Shown one piece after another: positions 52,516 through 60,895 of a stretch of DNA of 64,000 nt. Within the stretch, counting starts at the first letter, position 1. Each line of letters begins with the position of its first letter. The notes beneath the pieces are model-generated. The model searched no databases. It saw nothing but the letters and a program-made list of their open reading frames with translations, and was not told the DNA's origin. The DNA lies in the NCBI RefSeq assembly GCF_016735495.2, contig NZ_JAERQY020000001.1:62001-126000 (forward strand), written 5' to 3'. Made by a program: the position numbers and the translations under genes. Source of the stretch: Lysobacter sp. MMG2. GTDB taxonomy: Bacteria > Pseudomonadota > Gammaproteobacteria > Xanthomonadales > Xanthomonadaceae.

Positions 52516-52941
52516 TTAGCGACCGAACACGTCGGTGGCCGGGAAGAAGTACGCGATTTCGATCGCGGCGTTCTCCAGGCTGTCCGAACCGTGCACGGCG
52601 TTGGCGTCGATGCTGTCGGCGAAGTCGGCGCGGATCGTGCCCGGCGCGGCGTCCTTCGGATTGGTGGCGCCCATCAGGTCGCGGTTCTTCAGCACCGCGC
52701 CCTCGCCTTCGAGCGCCTGGATCATCACCGGGCCCGAGATCATGAACTCGACGAGTGCGTTGAAGAACGGACGCTCGCGGTGCACGGCGTAGAAACCTTC
52801 GGCTTCCTGCTTCGACAGGTGCTTCATCTTCGAAGCGACGACCTTCAGGCCGGCCTTCTCGAAGCGGGTGTAGATCTCACCGATGACGTTCTTCGCGACG
52901 GCGTCGGGCTTGATGATCGAAAGGGTGCGCTCCAGCGCCAT
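52516..52941 (-). CDS. ndk: Nucleoside diphosphate kinase
   Basis: A 141-residue enzyme that moves the gamma-phosphate of ATP onto NDPs via a phosphohistidine. Seen: [15 protein letters not shown] at the N-terminus, [34 protein letters not shown] with the active His (about 117) and AIEIAYFF. Length is typical. First gene of the ndk-rlmN-pilW-rodZ series; a perfect hairpin lies about 60 bases upstream in its presumed leader. Confidence 0.97.
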   Translation of the reverse strand: MALERTLSIIKPDAVAKNVIGEIYTRFEKAGLKVVASKMKHLSKQEAEGFYAVHRERPFFNALVEFMISGPVMIQALEGEGAVLKNRDLMGATNPKDAAPGTIRADFADSIDANAVHGSDSLENAAIEIAYFFPATDVFGR

Positions 52942-53002
52942 GGAATCTCTCCGGGTAGGCGGGCCGCCGAACCAGCCTGGTTCGCGCCCGAGGATAACAG
53001 AA

Positions 53003-53026
53003 AAACCCGCGTCAGGACGCGGGTTT
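53003..53026 (-). terminator. Terminator-like hairpin upstream of ndk
   Basis: AAACCCGCGT-CCTG-ACGCGGGTTT on the minus strand is a perfect ten-base-pair hairpin followed by TTCTG, giving five T in a row. No annotated minus-strand gene lies upstream, so it ends either an unannotated transcript or lies in the ndk 5' leader. Confidence 0.7.
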
Positions 53027-53134
53027 AGCCCACAAGGCTCCGGTAATTCTACCGGATCGCGCGGCGGATTTGCACGGACTTCCGGCGCCTCCGGGACGGG
53101 TGTGCGTTGACGGTTCAGGCCATCAAGCACTAGC

Positions 53135-53152
53135 ATCAAACAAGCGTTTGAT
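53135..53152. promoter_or_regulatory. PsrA/FadR-type palindromic operator
   Basis: ATCAAAC-AAGC-GTTTGAT has seven-base perfect arms and matches the G/C-AAAC-N2-4-GTTT-G/C motif bound by PsrA, the TetR-family fatty-acid regulator of pseudomonads. It ends 38 bases before the ATG of a TetR regulator that is followed by beta-oxidation genes, so autoregulation is likely. Confidence 0.75.
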
Positions 53153-53190
53153 TCACCCTCCGTCACCACCGCAGCCCCACCGCAGGACCC

Positions 53191-53811
53191 ATGGCCACGA
53201 CCGCCCATTTCTCCACCAAGGACCGAATTCTTGGCGCTGCCGAAGAGCTGTTCGCCCAGTTCGGCTTCACCGGCACCTCCCTGCGCCAGGTCACCAGCCG
53301 CGCGGACGTCAACATTGCCGCGGTCAACTACCACTTCGGCAGCAAGGAGAACCTTGTCAACGAGGTGTTCCGCCGCCGCATGGACGACATGAGCGCGCAG
53401 CGCCTGGGCGCGCTGAAAACCGCGCTGGAACAGCATCCGGGCGAACTCGAGCCGATCCTGGCCGCCTTCGTCCAGCCCGCGCTGGCGATGGCCCAGGACC
53501 GCCACGGCGGCGGCGCCTTCGTCCGCGTCGTGGCCCGCGCCTATGCCGAAAAGAACGACCGCCTGCGCAAGTTCCTGTCGGACCACTACGGCCACGTGCT
53601 GCGCGATTTCGCCAAGGCGATCGCCGGCTGCGTCCCGGGCCTGACCAAGGAAGAGCTGTACTGGCGTTTGGACTTCCTCGCCGGCGCCCTCACCTATGCC
53701 ATGGCGGATTTCGGGCTGATCAAGCGCCCCGCCGGTGTCAGCGAGGCGACCCATCGCGAACGCGCGGCACGCGAGCTGATCCGCTTCGCCGCGGCCGGTT
53801 TCAAATCTTGA
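53191..53811 (+). CDS. TetR-family regulator, PsrA-like
   Basis: A 206-residue TetR-type repressor with an N-terminal HTH ([20 protein letters not shown] then [20 protein letters not shown], about 9-48) and a helical ligand-binding domain. The HTH words, the CAAAC-N4-GTTTG operator just upstream and the beta-oxidation genes just downstream together suggest a PsrA-like sensor of long-chain acyl-CoA or fatty acid (inference). Stop codon lies 29 bases before the FadN-type gene. Confidence 0.85.
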   Translation: MATTAHFSTKDRILGAAEELFAQFGFTGTSLRQVTSRADVNIAAVNYHFGSKENLVNEVFRRRMDDMSAQRLGALKTALEQHPGELEPILAAFVQPALAMAQDRHGGGAFVRVVARAYAEKNDRLRKFLSDHYGHVLRDFAKAIAGCVPGLTKEELYWRLDFLAGALTYAMADFGLIKRPAGVSEATHRERAARELIRFAAAGFKS

Positions 53812-53840
53812 TTTCTTGCTAAACCAAGGACTTGCATACC

Positions 53841-56216
53841 ATGTCTAATAAACTGCTTGCACGGCGCGTCGCCGTGCTCGGCGCCGGCGTGATGGGCGCG
53901 CAGATCGCTGCCCACCTGACCAACGCGGGCGTCGACACCGTCCTGTTCGACCTTCCGGCCAAGGAAGGCGACCCCAACGGCGTGGTCGGCAAGGCCATCG
54001 CCAATCTGGCCAAGCTCAGCCCCGCTCCGCTGGCCAGCAAGTCGCTCGCCGAGCGCATCACGCCGGCCAACTACGAGACCGGCCTGGAACAGCTGCGTGG
54101 CTGCGACCTGATCATCGAGGCCATCGCCGAGCGGATGGACTGGAAGCAGGACCTCTACAAGAAGATCGCGCCGTTCGTGGCCGAGCACACGATCCTGGCC
54201 AGCAACACCTCGGGCCTGGGCATCAACAAGCTGGCCGAAGTGCTGCCGGAACAGCTGCGCCACCGCTTCTGCGGCGTGCACTTCTTCAATCCGCCTCGTT
54301 ACATGCACCTGGCTGAGCTGATCCCGGCCAAGACCACCGACGCCGATGTGCTGACGGCGCTGGAAACCTTCCTGACCACCACGCTCGGCAAGGGCGTGGT
54401 GATCGCCAAGGACACCCCGAACTTCATCGGGAACCGCATCGGCGTGTTCTCGATGCTGGCCGCCATGCACCACACCGAGCAGTTCGGCCTGGGCTTCGAC
54501 ACGGTCGACGCGCTGACCGGCCCGGCCATCGGCCGCCCGAAGTCCGCCACCTACCGCACCGCCGACGTGGTCGGCCTGGACACGATGGCGCACGTCATCA
54601 AGACCATGGCCGACACCCTGCCGGACGATCCGTGGCACAAGTACTTCAAGGCGCCCAAGTGGCTGGCGGCGCTGATCGAGAAAGGCGCGCTGGGCCAGAA
54701 GACCGGCGCCGGCGTGTACACCAAGCGCGGCAAGGACATCCTCGTGCTCGACCTGGCCGCGCAGGACTTCCGCGCCTCGGCCGGTGAGCTCGATGCCGGT
54801 GTCGCCGCCCTACTCAAGGAAAAGGATCCGGCGAAGAAGTTCGCCGCCCTGCGCGCCAGCGAGCATCCGCAGGCGCAGTTCCTGTGGGCGATCTTCCGCG
54901 ACAGCTTCCACTACAGCGCCTATCACCTTGAATCAATTGCCGAAACTGCGCGCGATGTCGACTTCGCCATGCGCTGGGGTTACGGCTGGTCGCTGGGCCC
55001 GTTCGAGACCTGGCAGGCCGCGGGCTGGAAGCAGGTTGCCGACTGGATCGCCGAGGACATCGTGGCCGGCAAGGCCATGAGCAGCGCACCGCTGCCGGAC
55101 TGGGTGTTCGACGGCCGCGACGGCGTGCACGACAAGGACGGCAGCTACAGCCCCGCGCGCAAGGCGCAGGTGCCGCGCTCGTCGAACCCGGTCTATGCGC
55201 GCCAGCGTTTCCCCGACCCGGTGCTCGGCGAGAAGTTCTCGCAGGGCCGCACGGTGTTCGAGAACGACGGCATCCGCATGTGGGCCGACGAAGGCGACGA
55301 CATCGCCGTCGTCAGCTTCAAGACCAAGATGCACACGGTCAACGACCACGTGCTCAACGGCCTGCAGGAAGCCGTCTCCATCGCCGAGCGCGATTTCGCC
55401 GGCCTGGTGATCTGGCAGCCGAAGGAACCGTTCTCCGCCGGCGCGGACCTGGCCGGTGCGCTGGGCCTGTTGCAGGCCGGCGACGTGAAGGGCTTCGAGG
55501 CGATGGTCGCCAACTTCCAGGCCACCAGCCAGCGCATCAAGTATTCGCTGGTGCCGGTCGTCGCGGCCGTGCGCGGCCTGGCGCTGGGCGGCGGCTGCGA
55601 GTTCCAGATGCACGCGGCCAAGTCCGTGTTCGCGCTGGAAAGCTACATCGGCCTGGTCGAAGCGGGCGTCGGCCTGCTGCCGGCCGGCGGCGGCCTGAAG
55701 GAATTCGCCGTGCGCGCCTCCGAAGCGGCCGGCCCGGGCGGCGACGTGTTCGCGCAGCTCAAGACCGCGTTCGAAAGCGTGGCGATGGGCAAGGTGTCCG
55801 CGTCCGCGTTCGAGGCGAAGGAACTCAAGCTCGCGCGCGAGGGCGACGCCGTCGTGTTCAACGCCTTCGAACTGCTGCACGTCGCCAAGGCACAGGCGCG
55901 CGCACTGGCCGAATCCGGCTACCGCCCGCCCCTGCCCGCACGCCGCATCCAGGTCGCCGGCGACGTCGGCATCGCCACGTTCAAGATGATGCTGGTGAAC
56001 ATGCTGGAGGGCTACTTCATCTCCAAGCACGACTACGAGATCGCCACGCGCATCGCCACCGTGCTGTGCGGCGGCGAAGTCGATCGTGGCGCGCTGGTGG
56101 ATGAGGAATGGCTGCTCAAGCTCGAACGCGAACACTTCGTCGCGCTGGCGCAGATGCCCAAGACGCAGGAACGCATCGCGCACATGCTCAAGACCGGCAA
56201 GCCCTTGAGGAACTGA
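53841..56216 (+). CDS. FadN-type 3-hydroxyacyl-CoA dehydrogenase / enoyl-CoA hydratase
   Basis: A 791-residue bifunctional beta-oxidation enzyme. The NAD-binding 3-hydroxyacyl-CoA dehydrogenase part comes first ([20 protein letters not shown], about 9-28; [19 protein letters not shown], about 143-161; [12 protein letters not shown]), and the crotonase part follows at about 485-680 ([13 protein letters not shown] and [12 protein letters not shown], with [19 protein letters not shown]). That order is the reverse of E. coli FadB and matches the FadN type. It would catalyse hydration of trans-2-enoyl-CoA and oxidation of the 3-hydroxy product. Start ATG 53841. A family A repeat and then fadA follow. 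Confidence 0.93.
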   Translation: MSNKLLARRVAVLGAGVMGAQIAAHLTNAGVDTVLFDLPAKEGDPNGVVGKAIANLAKLSPAPLASKSLAERITPANYETGLEQLRGCDLIIEAIAERMDWKQDLYKKIAPFVAEHTILASNTSGLGINKLAEVLPEQLRHRFCGVHFFNPPRYMHLAELIPAKTTDADVLTALETFLTTTLGKGVVIAKDTPNFIGNRIGVFSMLAAMHHTEQFGLGFDTVDALTGPAIGRPKSATYRTADVVGLDTMAHVIKTMADTLPDDPWHKYFKAPKWLAALIEKGALGQKTGAGVYTKRGKDILVLDLAAQDFRASAGELDAGVAALLKEKDPAKKFAALRASEHPQAQFLWAIFRDSFHYSAYHLESIAETARDVDFAMRWGYGWSLGPFETWQAAGWKQVADWIAEDIVAGKAMSSAPLPDWVFDGRDGVHDKDGSYSPARKAQVPRSSNPVYARQRFPDPVLGEKFSQGRTVFENDGIRMWADEGDDIAVVSFKTKMHTVNDHVLNGLQEAVSIAERDFAGLVIWQPKEPFSAGADLAGALGLLQAGDVKGFEAMVANFQATSQRIKYSLVPVVAAVRGLALGGGCEFQMHAAKSVFALESYIGLVEAGVGLLPAGGGLKEFAVRASEAAGPGGDVFAQLKTAFESVAMGKVSASAFEAKELKLAREGDAVVFNAFELLHVAKAQARALAESGYRPPLPARRIQVAGDVGIATFKMMLVNMLEGYFISKHDYEIATRIATVLCGGEVDRGALVDEEWLLKLEREHFVALAQMPKTQERIAHMLKTGKPLRN

Positions 56217-56310
56217 GATTCGGGACTCGAGATTCGGGATTCGCAATAGCGGCTCCCGAAACTCGCACTTCCCGCTTTCATCGAATCCCCAATCCCGAAT
56301 CTCGAATCCC
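56217..56310. repeat. Palindromic interspersed repeat, family A, copy 3
   Basis: Begins at the base after the upstream stop codon: arms GATTCGGGACTCGAGATTCG... (56217-56243) and the inverse CGAATCCCCAATCCCGAATC... (56282-56310). It occupies almost the whole gap between the two fad genes, leaving only 20 bases for the thiolase ribosome site. Confidence 0.85.
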
Positions 56311-56330
56311 GTCACGGGAGAAATCAGACA

Positions 56331-57539
56331 ATGACCAAGCAAATCCAAGACGCCTACATCGTCGCCGCCACCCGCACCCCGGTCGGCAAGGCGCCGCGCG
56401 GCGTGTTCCGCAATACCCGTCCCGATGAAATGCTCGCCCACGTGCTCAAGTCCGTGGTCGCGCAGGCACCGGGCATCGACCTGGGCCGCATCGACGACGC
56501 GATCATCGGCTGCGCCATGCCCGAAGGCGAGCAAGGCATGAACGTGGCGCGCATCGGCGCGCTGCTGGCCGGCCTGCCCAACACCATCGCCGCGCAGACC
56601 ATCAACCGTTTCTGCTCGTCCGGCCTGCAGGCCGTGGCGATGGCGGCCGACCAGATCCGTCTGGGCAACGCCGACCTCATGCTCGCCGGCGGCACCGAGT
56701 CGATGTCGATGGTGCCGATGATGGGCAACAAGGTCGCGCTCAGTCCGCAGGTCTTCGCAAAGGACGAGAATGTCGCCATCGCCTACGGCATGGGCATCAC
56801 CGCCGAGAAGGTCGCCGAGGAATGGAAGGTCTCGCGCGAGGAGCAGGACGCGTTCGCGCTCGCTTCGCACCAGAAGGCCATCGCGGCGATCCAGGCCGGT
56901 GAGTTCAAGAGCGAAATCACGCCGTATGAAGTGATCTCGCGCATTCCCGACCTGGCCGGCAACCTCGTGCGCGTCAAGAAGTCGATCGTCGAGATCGACG
57001 AAGGCCCGCGCCCGGATTCGTCGATCGAAGGACTCGCCAAGCTGCGCCCGGTGTTCCGCAACGGCCAGTTCGGCGGCAGCGTCACCGCGGGCAACAGCTC
57101 GCAGATGAGCGACGGCGCGGCCGGCGTGCTGCTGGCGTCGGAACAGGCGATCAAGGACTACGGCCTGACACCGCTCGCGCGCTTCGTCAGCTTCTCCGTC
57201 GCCGGCGTACGGCCGGAAGTGATGGGCATCGGCCCGATCGCGGCGATTCCGAAGGCGCTCAAGCAGGCGGGTCTGACGAAGGATCAGCTGGACTGGATCG
57301 AGCTCAACGAAGCCTTCGCCGCGCAGGCGCTGGCGGTCATCCGCGACAGCGGCCTGGATCCGTCCAAGGTCAATCCGCTGGGCGGCGCGATCGCACTGGG
57401 CCACCCGCTGGGCGCGACCGGTGCGATCCGCACCGCGACCATCGTGCACGGCATGCGTCGCCGCCAGCAGAAGTACGGCATGGTGACGATGTGCATCGGC
57501 ACCGGCATGGGCGCGGCGGGTATTTTCGAAGCGCTCTGA
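56331..57539 (+). CDS. fadA: Acetyl-CoA C-acyltransferase (3-ketoacyl-CoA thiolase)
   Basis: A 402-residue thiolase that cleaves 3-ketoacyl-CoA to acetyl-CoA and a shortened acyl-CoA. The acylated Cys is in INRFCSSGLQAVAMA (about 94), the His in GGAIALGHPLGATGAIR (about 358) and the second Cys in MCIGTGMGAAG (about 388). It forms the beta-oxidation pair with the FadN-type gene. A terminator hairpin follows 22 bases after the stop. Confidence 0.95.
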   Translation: MTKQIQDAYIVAATRTPVGKAPRGVFRNTRPDEMLAHVLKSVVAQAPGIDLGRIDDAIIGCAMPEGEQGMNVARIGALLAGLPNTIAAQTINRFCSSGLQAVAMAADQIRLGNADLMLAGGTESMSMVPMMGNKVALSPQVFAKDENVAIAYGMGITAEKVAEEWKVSREEQDAFALASHQKAIAAIQAGEFKSEITPYEVISRIPDLAGNLVRVKKSIVEIDEGPRPDSSIEGLAKLRPVFRNGQFGGSVTAGNSSQMSDGAAGVLLASEQAIKDYGLTPLARFVSFSVAGVRPEVMGIGPIAAIPKALKQAGLTKDQLDWIELNEAFAAQALAVIRDSGLDPSKVNPLGGAIALGHPLGATGAIRTATIVHGMRRRQQKYGMVTMCIGTGMGAAGIFEAL

Positions 57540-57561
57540 CGCCGCACGCATGCAGTACCCG

Positions 57562-57588
57562 AACGGGCGGCCGCGAGGCCGCCCGTTT
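57562..57588 (+). terminator. Terminator after fadA
   Basis: AACGGGCGGCC-GCGA-GGCCGCCCGTT, perfect eleven-base-pair hairpin followed by TGCGTTG; short T content but strong stem, 22 bases after the fadA stop. Confidence 0.75.
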
Positions 57589-57756
57589 GCGTTGCGGCCT
57601 TCTCGCCCTCTTCACGTCGCTGTCGCACCGCTGAGCCGAGCATCACGATGCGCCGTCTCGTTGAAGTCGTGTCGCAGGCAGGCGCCGGGGGCCCCCCTTC
57701 CCACGCCGGGAGTCATACGCCCTCGCCCCCGCTCGACCTTCGACAAGGAGAACTCC

Positions 57757-58209
57757 ATGTTCAAGCGCAATCCCGCACGTTCCATGTTGATCGCCATGTT
57801 GCTGACGCTGCTCGCGGCGTGCGCCACGACCACACCCGGCTCCATGCAGGGCGCCGTGGAAGTCCGCTCCGGCGTGATCGAGCAGATCACCGACGTCCAG
57901 ATCTCCAACACCAAGACCCGGGGCCTGGGAGCAGTGGTCGGCGGCGCACTCGGCCTGGGCGTTGGCAGCCTGATCGGCGGCGGCACCGGGCGCGATGTGG
58001 CGATGGTGCTCGGCACGATCGGCGGCGCGGTCACCGGCAACCAGGTCCAGCGGCGCAACCAGCAGCCGATTCCGGGTCACGACATCATCGTGCGACTCAC
58101 CAACGGCGTGCTCGTGTCGGTGACACAGGAGCCGACCAACCTGCGCGTCGGACAGAAGGTCTTCATCCAGGGCAGCGGCGAAGACGCCCGCGTGACGCCG
58201 GCGAAGTAA
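57757..58209 (+). CDS. slyB: SlyB-like glycine-zipper outer-membrane lipoprotein
   Basis: A 150-residue lipoprotein: signal peptide with lipobox LLAAC (Cys about 24), an EVRSGVIEQITDVQI segment, a glycine-zipper region (LGAVVGGALGLGVGSLIGGG, about 62-81) and a short beta domain (about 105-148). This is the SlyB/Pcp (17-kDa surface antigen) type, implicated in outer-membrane integrity under stress. AAGGAG precedes ATG 57757. A strong terminator follows. Confidence 0.85.
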   Translation: MFKRNPARSMLIAMLLTLLAACATTTPGSMQGAVEVRSGVIEQITDVQISNTKTRGLGAVVGGALGLGVGSLIGGGTGRDVAMVLGTIGGAVTGNQVQRRNQQPIPGHDIIVRLTNGVLVSVTQEPTNLRVGQKVFIQGSGEDARVTPAK

Positions 58210-58228
58210 GTCCACTGACGACGGAACG

Positions 58229-58256
58229 AAAGAAGGCGGCCGCGGCCGCCTTCTTT
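58229..58256. terminator. Convergent terminator between slyB and csaA
   Basis: AAAGAAGGCGGCC and its complement GGCCGCCTTCTTT, perfect thirteen-base arms, 20 bases after slyB and 20 before the csaA stop. The A-run on one side and T-run on the other suit bidirectional termination. Confidence 0.9.
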
Positions 58257-58276
58257 GCTTGCGGGTCTGCGTGATC

Positions 58277-58612
58277 TCAGGCCATGCGGGTTCCGTTGGG
58301 GACGGGTCGCTCGATGGTGGTGATCACCACGCCCTCGTCCGTCGGGAATCCGGTCAGCAGGAATTCCGAGATGAACGGTCCCACCTGCTTGGGCGGAAAA
58401 TTGATGACGCCGACGATCTGGCGGCCGACGAGATCTTCGGCGGAGTAAAGATGCCTGACCTGCGCGCTGGTCTTGCGCACGCCATGCGGGCCGAAGTCCA
58501 CCCACAGTTTCCACGCGGGCTTGCGTGCTTCGGGGAACTCCTCCACGCGCTGCACCGTGCCGGCGCAGAGCATCACCTTCTCGAAGTCGCCCCAGCTGAT
58601 CGTCTCGCTCAT
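58277..58612 (-). CDS. csaA: CsaA-type tRNA-binding/export chaperone
   Basis: A 111-residue protein consisting of one OB-fold tRNA-binding domain (EMAPII/CsaA type): [39 protein letters not shown] and [22 protein letters not shown]. CsaA has chaperone-like export activity in Bacillus; its role in proteobacteria is little known. The start overlaps the stop of the upstream oxidoreductase (ATGA), so the two are translated together. Confidence 0.92.
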   Translation of the reverse strand: MSETISWGDFEKVMLCAGTVQRVEEFPEARKPAWKLWVDFGPHGVRKTSAQVRHLYSAEDLVGRQIVGVINFPPKQVGPFISEFLLTGFPTDEGVVITTIERPVPNGTRMA

Positions 58613-59910
58613 CCTGCCCTCGCCCGCTCCACGCGGTCTTTCCATTCGTCCTGGAGTTCGGCCCACCAGTAGCTCAGTTGCGCGCCGATGAAGCCGACGG
58701 GCTTCATCGCCGATACCAGCCCATAGTGGCTCAGTTCGCGCCAGCGTTCGTCGCCCTGCGCGATTGCGCTGGCCAGCAGTTCGCCCGCGAACGTCGTCGG
58801 TGCGACTCCGTGCCCACCGAATGCCTGCGCCAACCACAGCCCATCATCGATCGCGCCCAGTTGCGGCATCTGGTGCCGCGCATAGCTCATCAGCCCGGAC
58901 CAGGCGTGATCGATGCGCACGCCATCCAGTTGCGGGAACACCTTGAGCATGTCGGCGTAGAGCAGCTTCTCCACTTCCGCTGGGGAACGGTCGCGCACCG
59001 AAATGCGCCCGCCCCACAGCAGCCGCGTATCGGGCAACGGGCGGTAGTAATCGAAAGCGAAGCGCGTGTCATAAACGGCCGCGCGCATGGTCATGATCTC
59101 GTCCAGACGCGCGTCCAGGGGCTGCGTCACCATCACGTAGGTCGCGATCGGCAGCACGCCGGCATCCACTTCCTCACGCAATCCGGCCAGATAGCCGCCA
59201 CAGGCGAGCACGACCTGATCCGCCTCCACCGCACCATCAGGGGTGCGCACGCGCCATCCCCGACCATTGCGTTCCAGCGCGATGGCGGGCGACTGTTCGT
59301 GGATCGCGACACCCTGCGCCATCGCCGCACGGGCAATCCCACGTGCGTACTTCAGTGGGTGGAAATGGAACGCCTGGGGCTCGAAGAGGCCATCGTGGTA
59401 GCGCTGCGTCCGCACCCGTGCGCGCAGGTTTTCAGTCGCAACCCATTCCCAATGCACGTCGTAGTTCCGCTGCAGCAGCGCCTGTCGCTCACGCAGCACG
59501 CGAGGATCACGGAACCAGTTGGCCCACAGCACGCCCGCGTCGACGCGGTCGCAATCGATGGCGTAACGATCGGTGCGGGCGCGGATCAGTTCGACCGCCT
59601 GCGTGGTACCGGTATAGAGGCGGCGCGCGCGATCGGGCCCCAGCTCACGCATCAGGCTGTCCTCGCCGCGCGAGAACCCGCCGAACACGAAACCGCCGTT
59701 GCGCCCCGACGCGCCAAAGCCCACCCGGTGCGACTCCAGCAGGACGACATCGCGCACCCCGCGTTCGACCAGGCCCAGCGCGGTGTTGAGGCCGGCGAAC
59801 CCGCCTCCGACCACGCACACGCTCGCGGAACTCGCGCCACGCAGCTGGCCGAACCCGAGCTCACGCTCGGGGACGGTCGCGGTGTAGTAGTTGGAACTCA
59901 GGCCGGTCAT
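58609..59910 (-). CDS. FAD-dependent oxidoreductase, PuuB-like
   Basis: A 433-residue DAO-superfamily flavoprotein. The N-terminus [20 protein letters not shown] followed by [20 protein letters not shown] (dinucleotide fold, about 31-50), [12 protein letters not shown] and the C-terminal [21 protein letters not shown] resemble gamma-glutamylputrescine oxidase PuuB and related amine oxidases. It would oxidise a secondary or primary amine to aldehyde/imine, NH3 and H2O2. ATG 59910 was chosen: it has AAGGTG nine bases upstream and matches the PuuB N-terminus; GTG/ATG codons further upstream are possible. Coupled to csaA by overlap. No other puu genes are present. Confidence 0.85.
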   Translation of the reverse strand: MTGLSSNYYTATVPERELGFGQLRGASSASVCVVGGGFAGLNTALGLVERGVRDVVLLESHRVGFGASGRNGGFVFGGFSRGEDSLMRELGPDRARRLYTGTTQAVELIRARTDRYAIDCDRVDAGVLWANWFRDPRVLRERQALLQRNYDVHWEWVATENLRARVRTQRYHDGLFEPQAFHFHPLKYARGIARAAMAQGVAIHEQSPAIALERNGRGWRVRTPDGAVEADQVVLACGGYLAGLREEVDAGVLPIATYVMVTQPLDARLDEIMTMRAAVYDTRFAFDYYRPLPDTRLLWGGRISVRDRSPAEVEKLLYADMLKVFPQLDGVRIDHAWSGLMSYARHQMPQLGAIDDGLWLAQAFGGHGVAPTTFAGELLASAIAQGDERWRELSHYGLVSAMKPVGFIGAQLSYWWAELQDEWKDRVERARAG

Positions 59911-59995
59911 CGCCATGGACACCTTCGCGGCCGGCGGATACGCGGCCGCTTGCATCCACACAGTCTAGCGACGCGACGGGCCTTCCTGCGCGGGC

Positions 59996-60895
59996 TCAGC
60001 CCAGCTCTTCGACGCCCAGTTCGGACAGCGCGTTCTGCATCAGCTGACGCGCCGAATCGCTCAGCTTCTCGTGGTCGAGCGCATAGCGGATCGTGGCTTC
60101 GATGAGGCCAATGTGCGTGCCGCAGTCGAAGCGCGTGCCCTGGAAGCGGTACGCGTTGACCGCCTCTTCCTGCAGCAGCGCCGCGATGGCGTCGGTCAGC
60201 TGGATCTCGCCGCCGGCACCGGGCTGCGTGGACTCCAGCAGCGAGAAAATGCGCGGATTGAGCACGTAGCGGCCTACAACGGCGAGGTTGCTCGGTGCCA
60301 CTTCGGGCTTGGGCTTCTCGACGATGCCGCGGATGCGACCCTGGCGCGACTGGAACGGGTCGGTAGCCACGATGCCGTAGCTCGCGGTCTGCTCATGCGG
60401 AACATCCTGCACGGCGATCATGCTCGCGCCCGTGGCTTCGGCCGCGTCCGCCATCTGCTTGAGTGCACCCGGGCCGCGATTCCAGATGAGATCGTCCGGC
60501 AGCAACACGGCGAAGGGCTCATCGCCCACGACCGGCTTCGCGCACAACACGGCATGGCCCAGGCCCAGCGCTTCGGCCTGGGTAACGAACACTGCGCGCA
60601 CGCCTTCGGGGAGCACGTTGCGCACCAGTTCCAGCTGTTCGGTCTTGCCGCTGCGCTCAAGCTTCTGCTCAAGCTCGTAGGCCTTGTCGAAGTAGTCCGC
60701 GACGGCGTGCTTGTAGCGGTTGGTCACGAAGATCAGCGTGTCGCAACCGGCCTCGATGGCCTCATCGACCGCGTACTGGATCAGCGGCCGATCGATGATC
60801 GGCAGCATTTCCTTCGGAACCGTCTTGGTGGCCGGGAGAAAGCGGGTCCCCAGACCGGCGACCGGGAAAACAGCCTTGCGAATGCGTGCGGACAT
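59996..60895 (-). CDS. galU: UTP-glucose-1-phosphate uridylyltransferase
   Basis: A 299-residue enzyme making UDP-glucose for LPS and exopolysaccharide. Motifs: AVFPVAGLGTRFLPATKTVP (about 8-27) with the following KEMLPI, the uridine/metal-binding LLPDDLIWN (about 130-138), and IVEKPKPEVAPSNLAVVGRY (about 191-210). A strong AGGAAGG site precedes ATG 60895, whose ATGA overlaps the stop of the WbpM-like gene. Last gene of the polysaccharide set. Confidence 0.96.
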   Translation of the reverse strand: MSARIRKAVFPVAGLGTRFLPATKTVPKEMLPIIDRPLIQYAVDEAIEAGCDTLIFVTNRYKHAVADYFDKAYELEQKLERSGKTEQLELVRNVLPEGVRAVFVTQAEALGLGHAVLCAKPVVGDEPFAVLLPDDLIWNRGPGALKQMADAAEATGASMIAVQDVPHEQTASYGIVATDPFQSRQGRIRGIVEKPKPEVAPSNLAVVGRYVLNPRIFSLLESTQPGAGGEIQLTDAIAALLQEEAVNAYRFQGTRFDCGTHIGLIEATIRYALDHEKLSDSARQLMQNALSELGVEELG

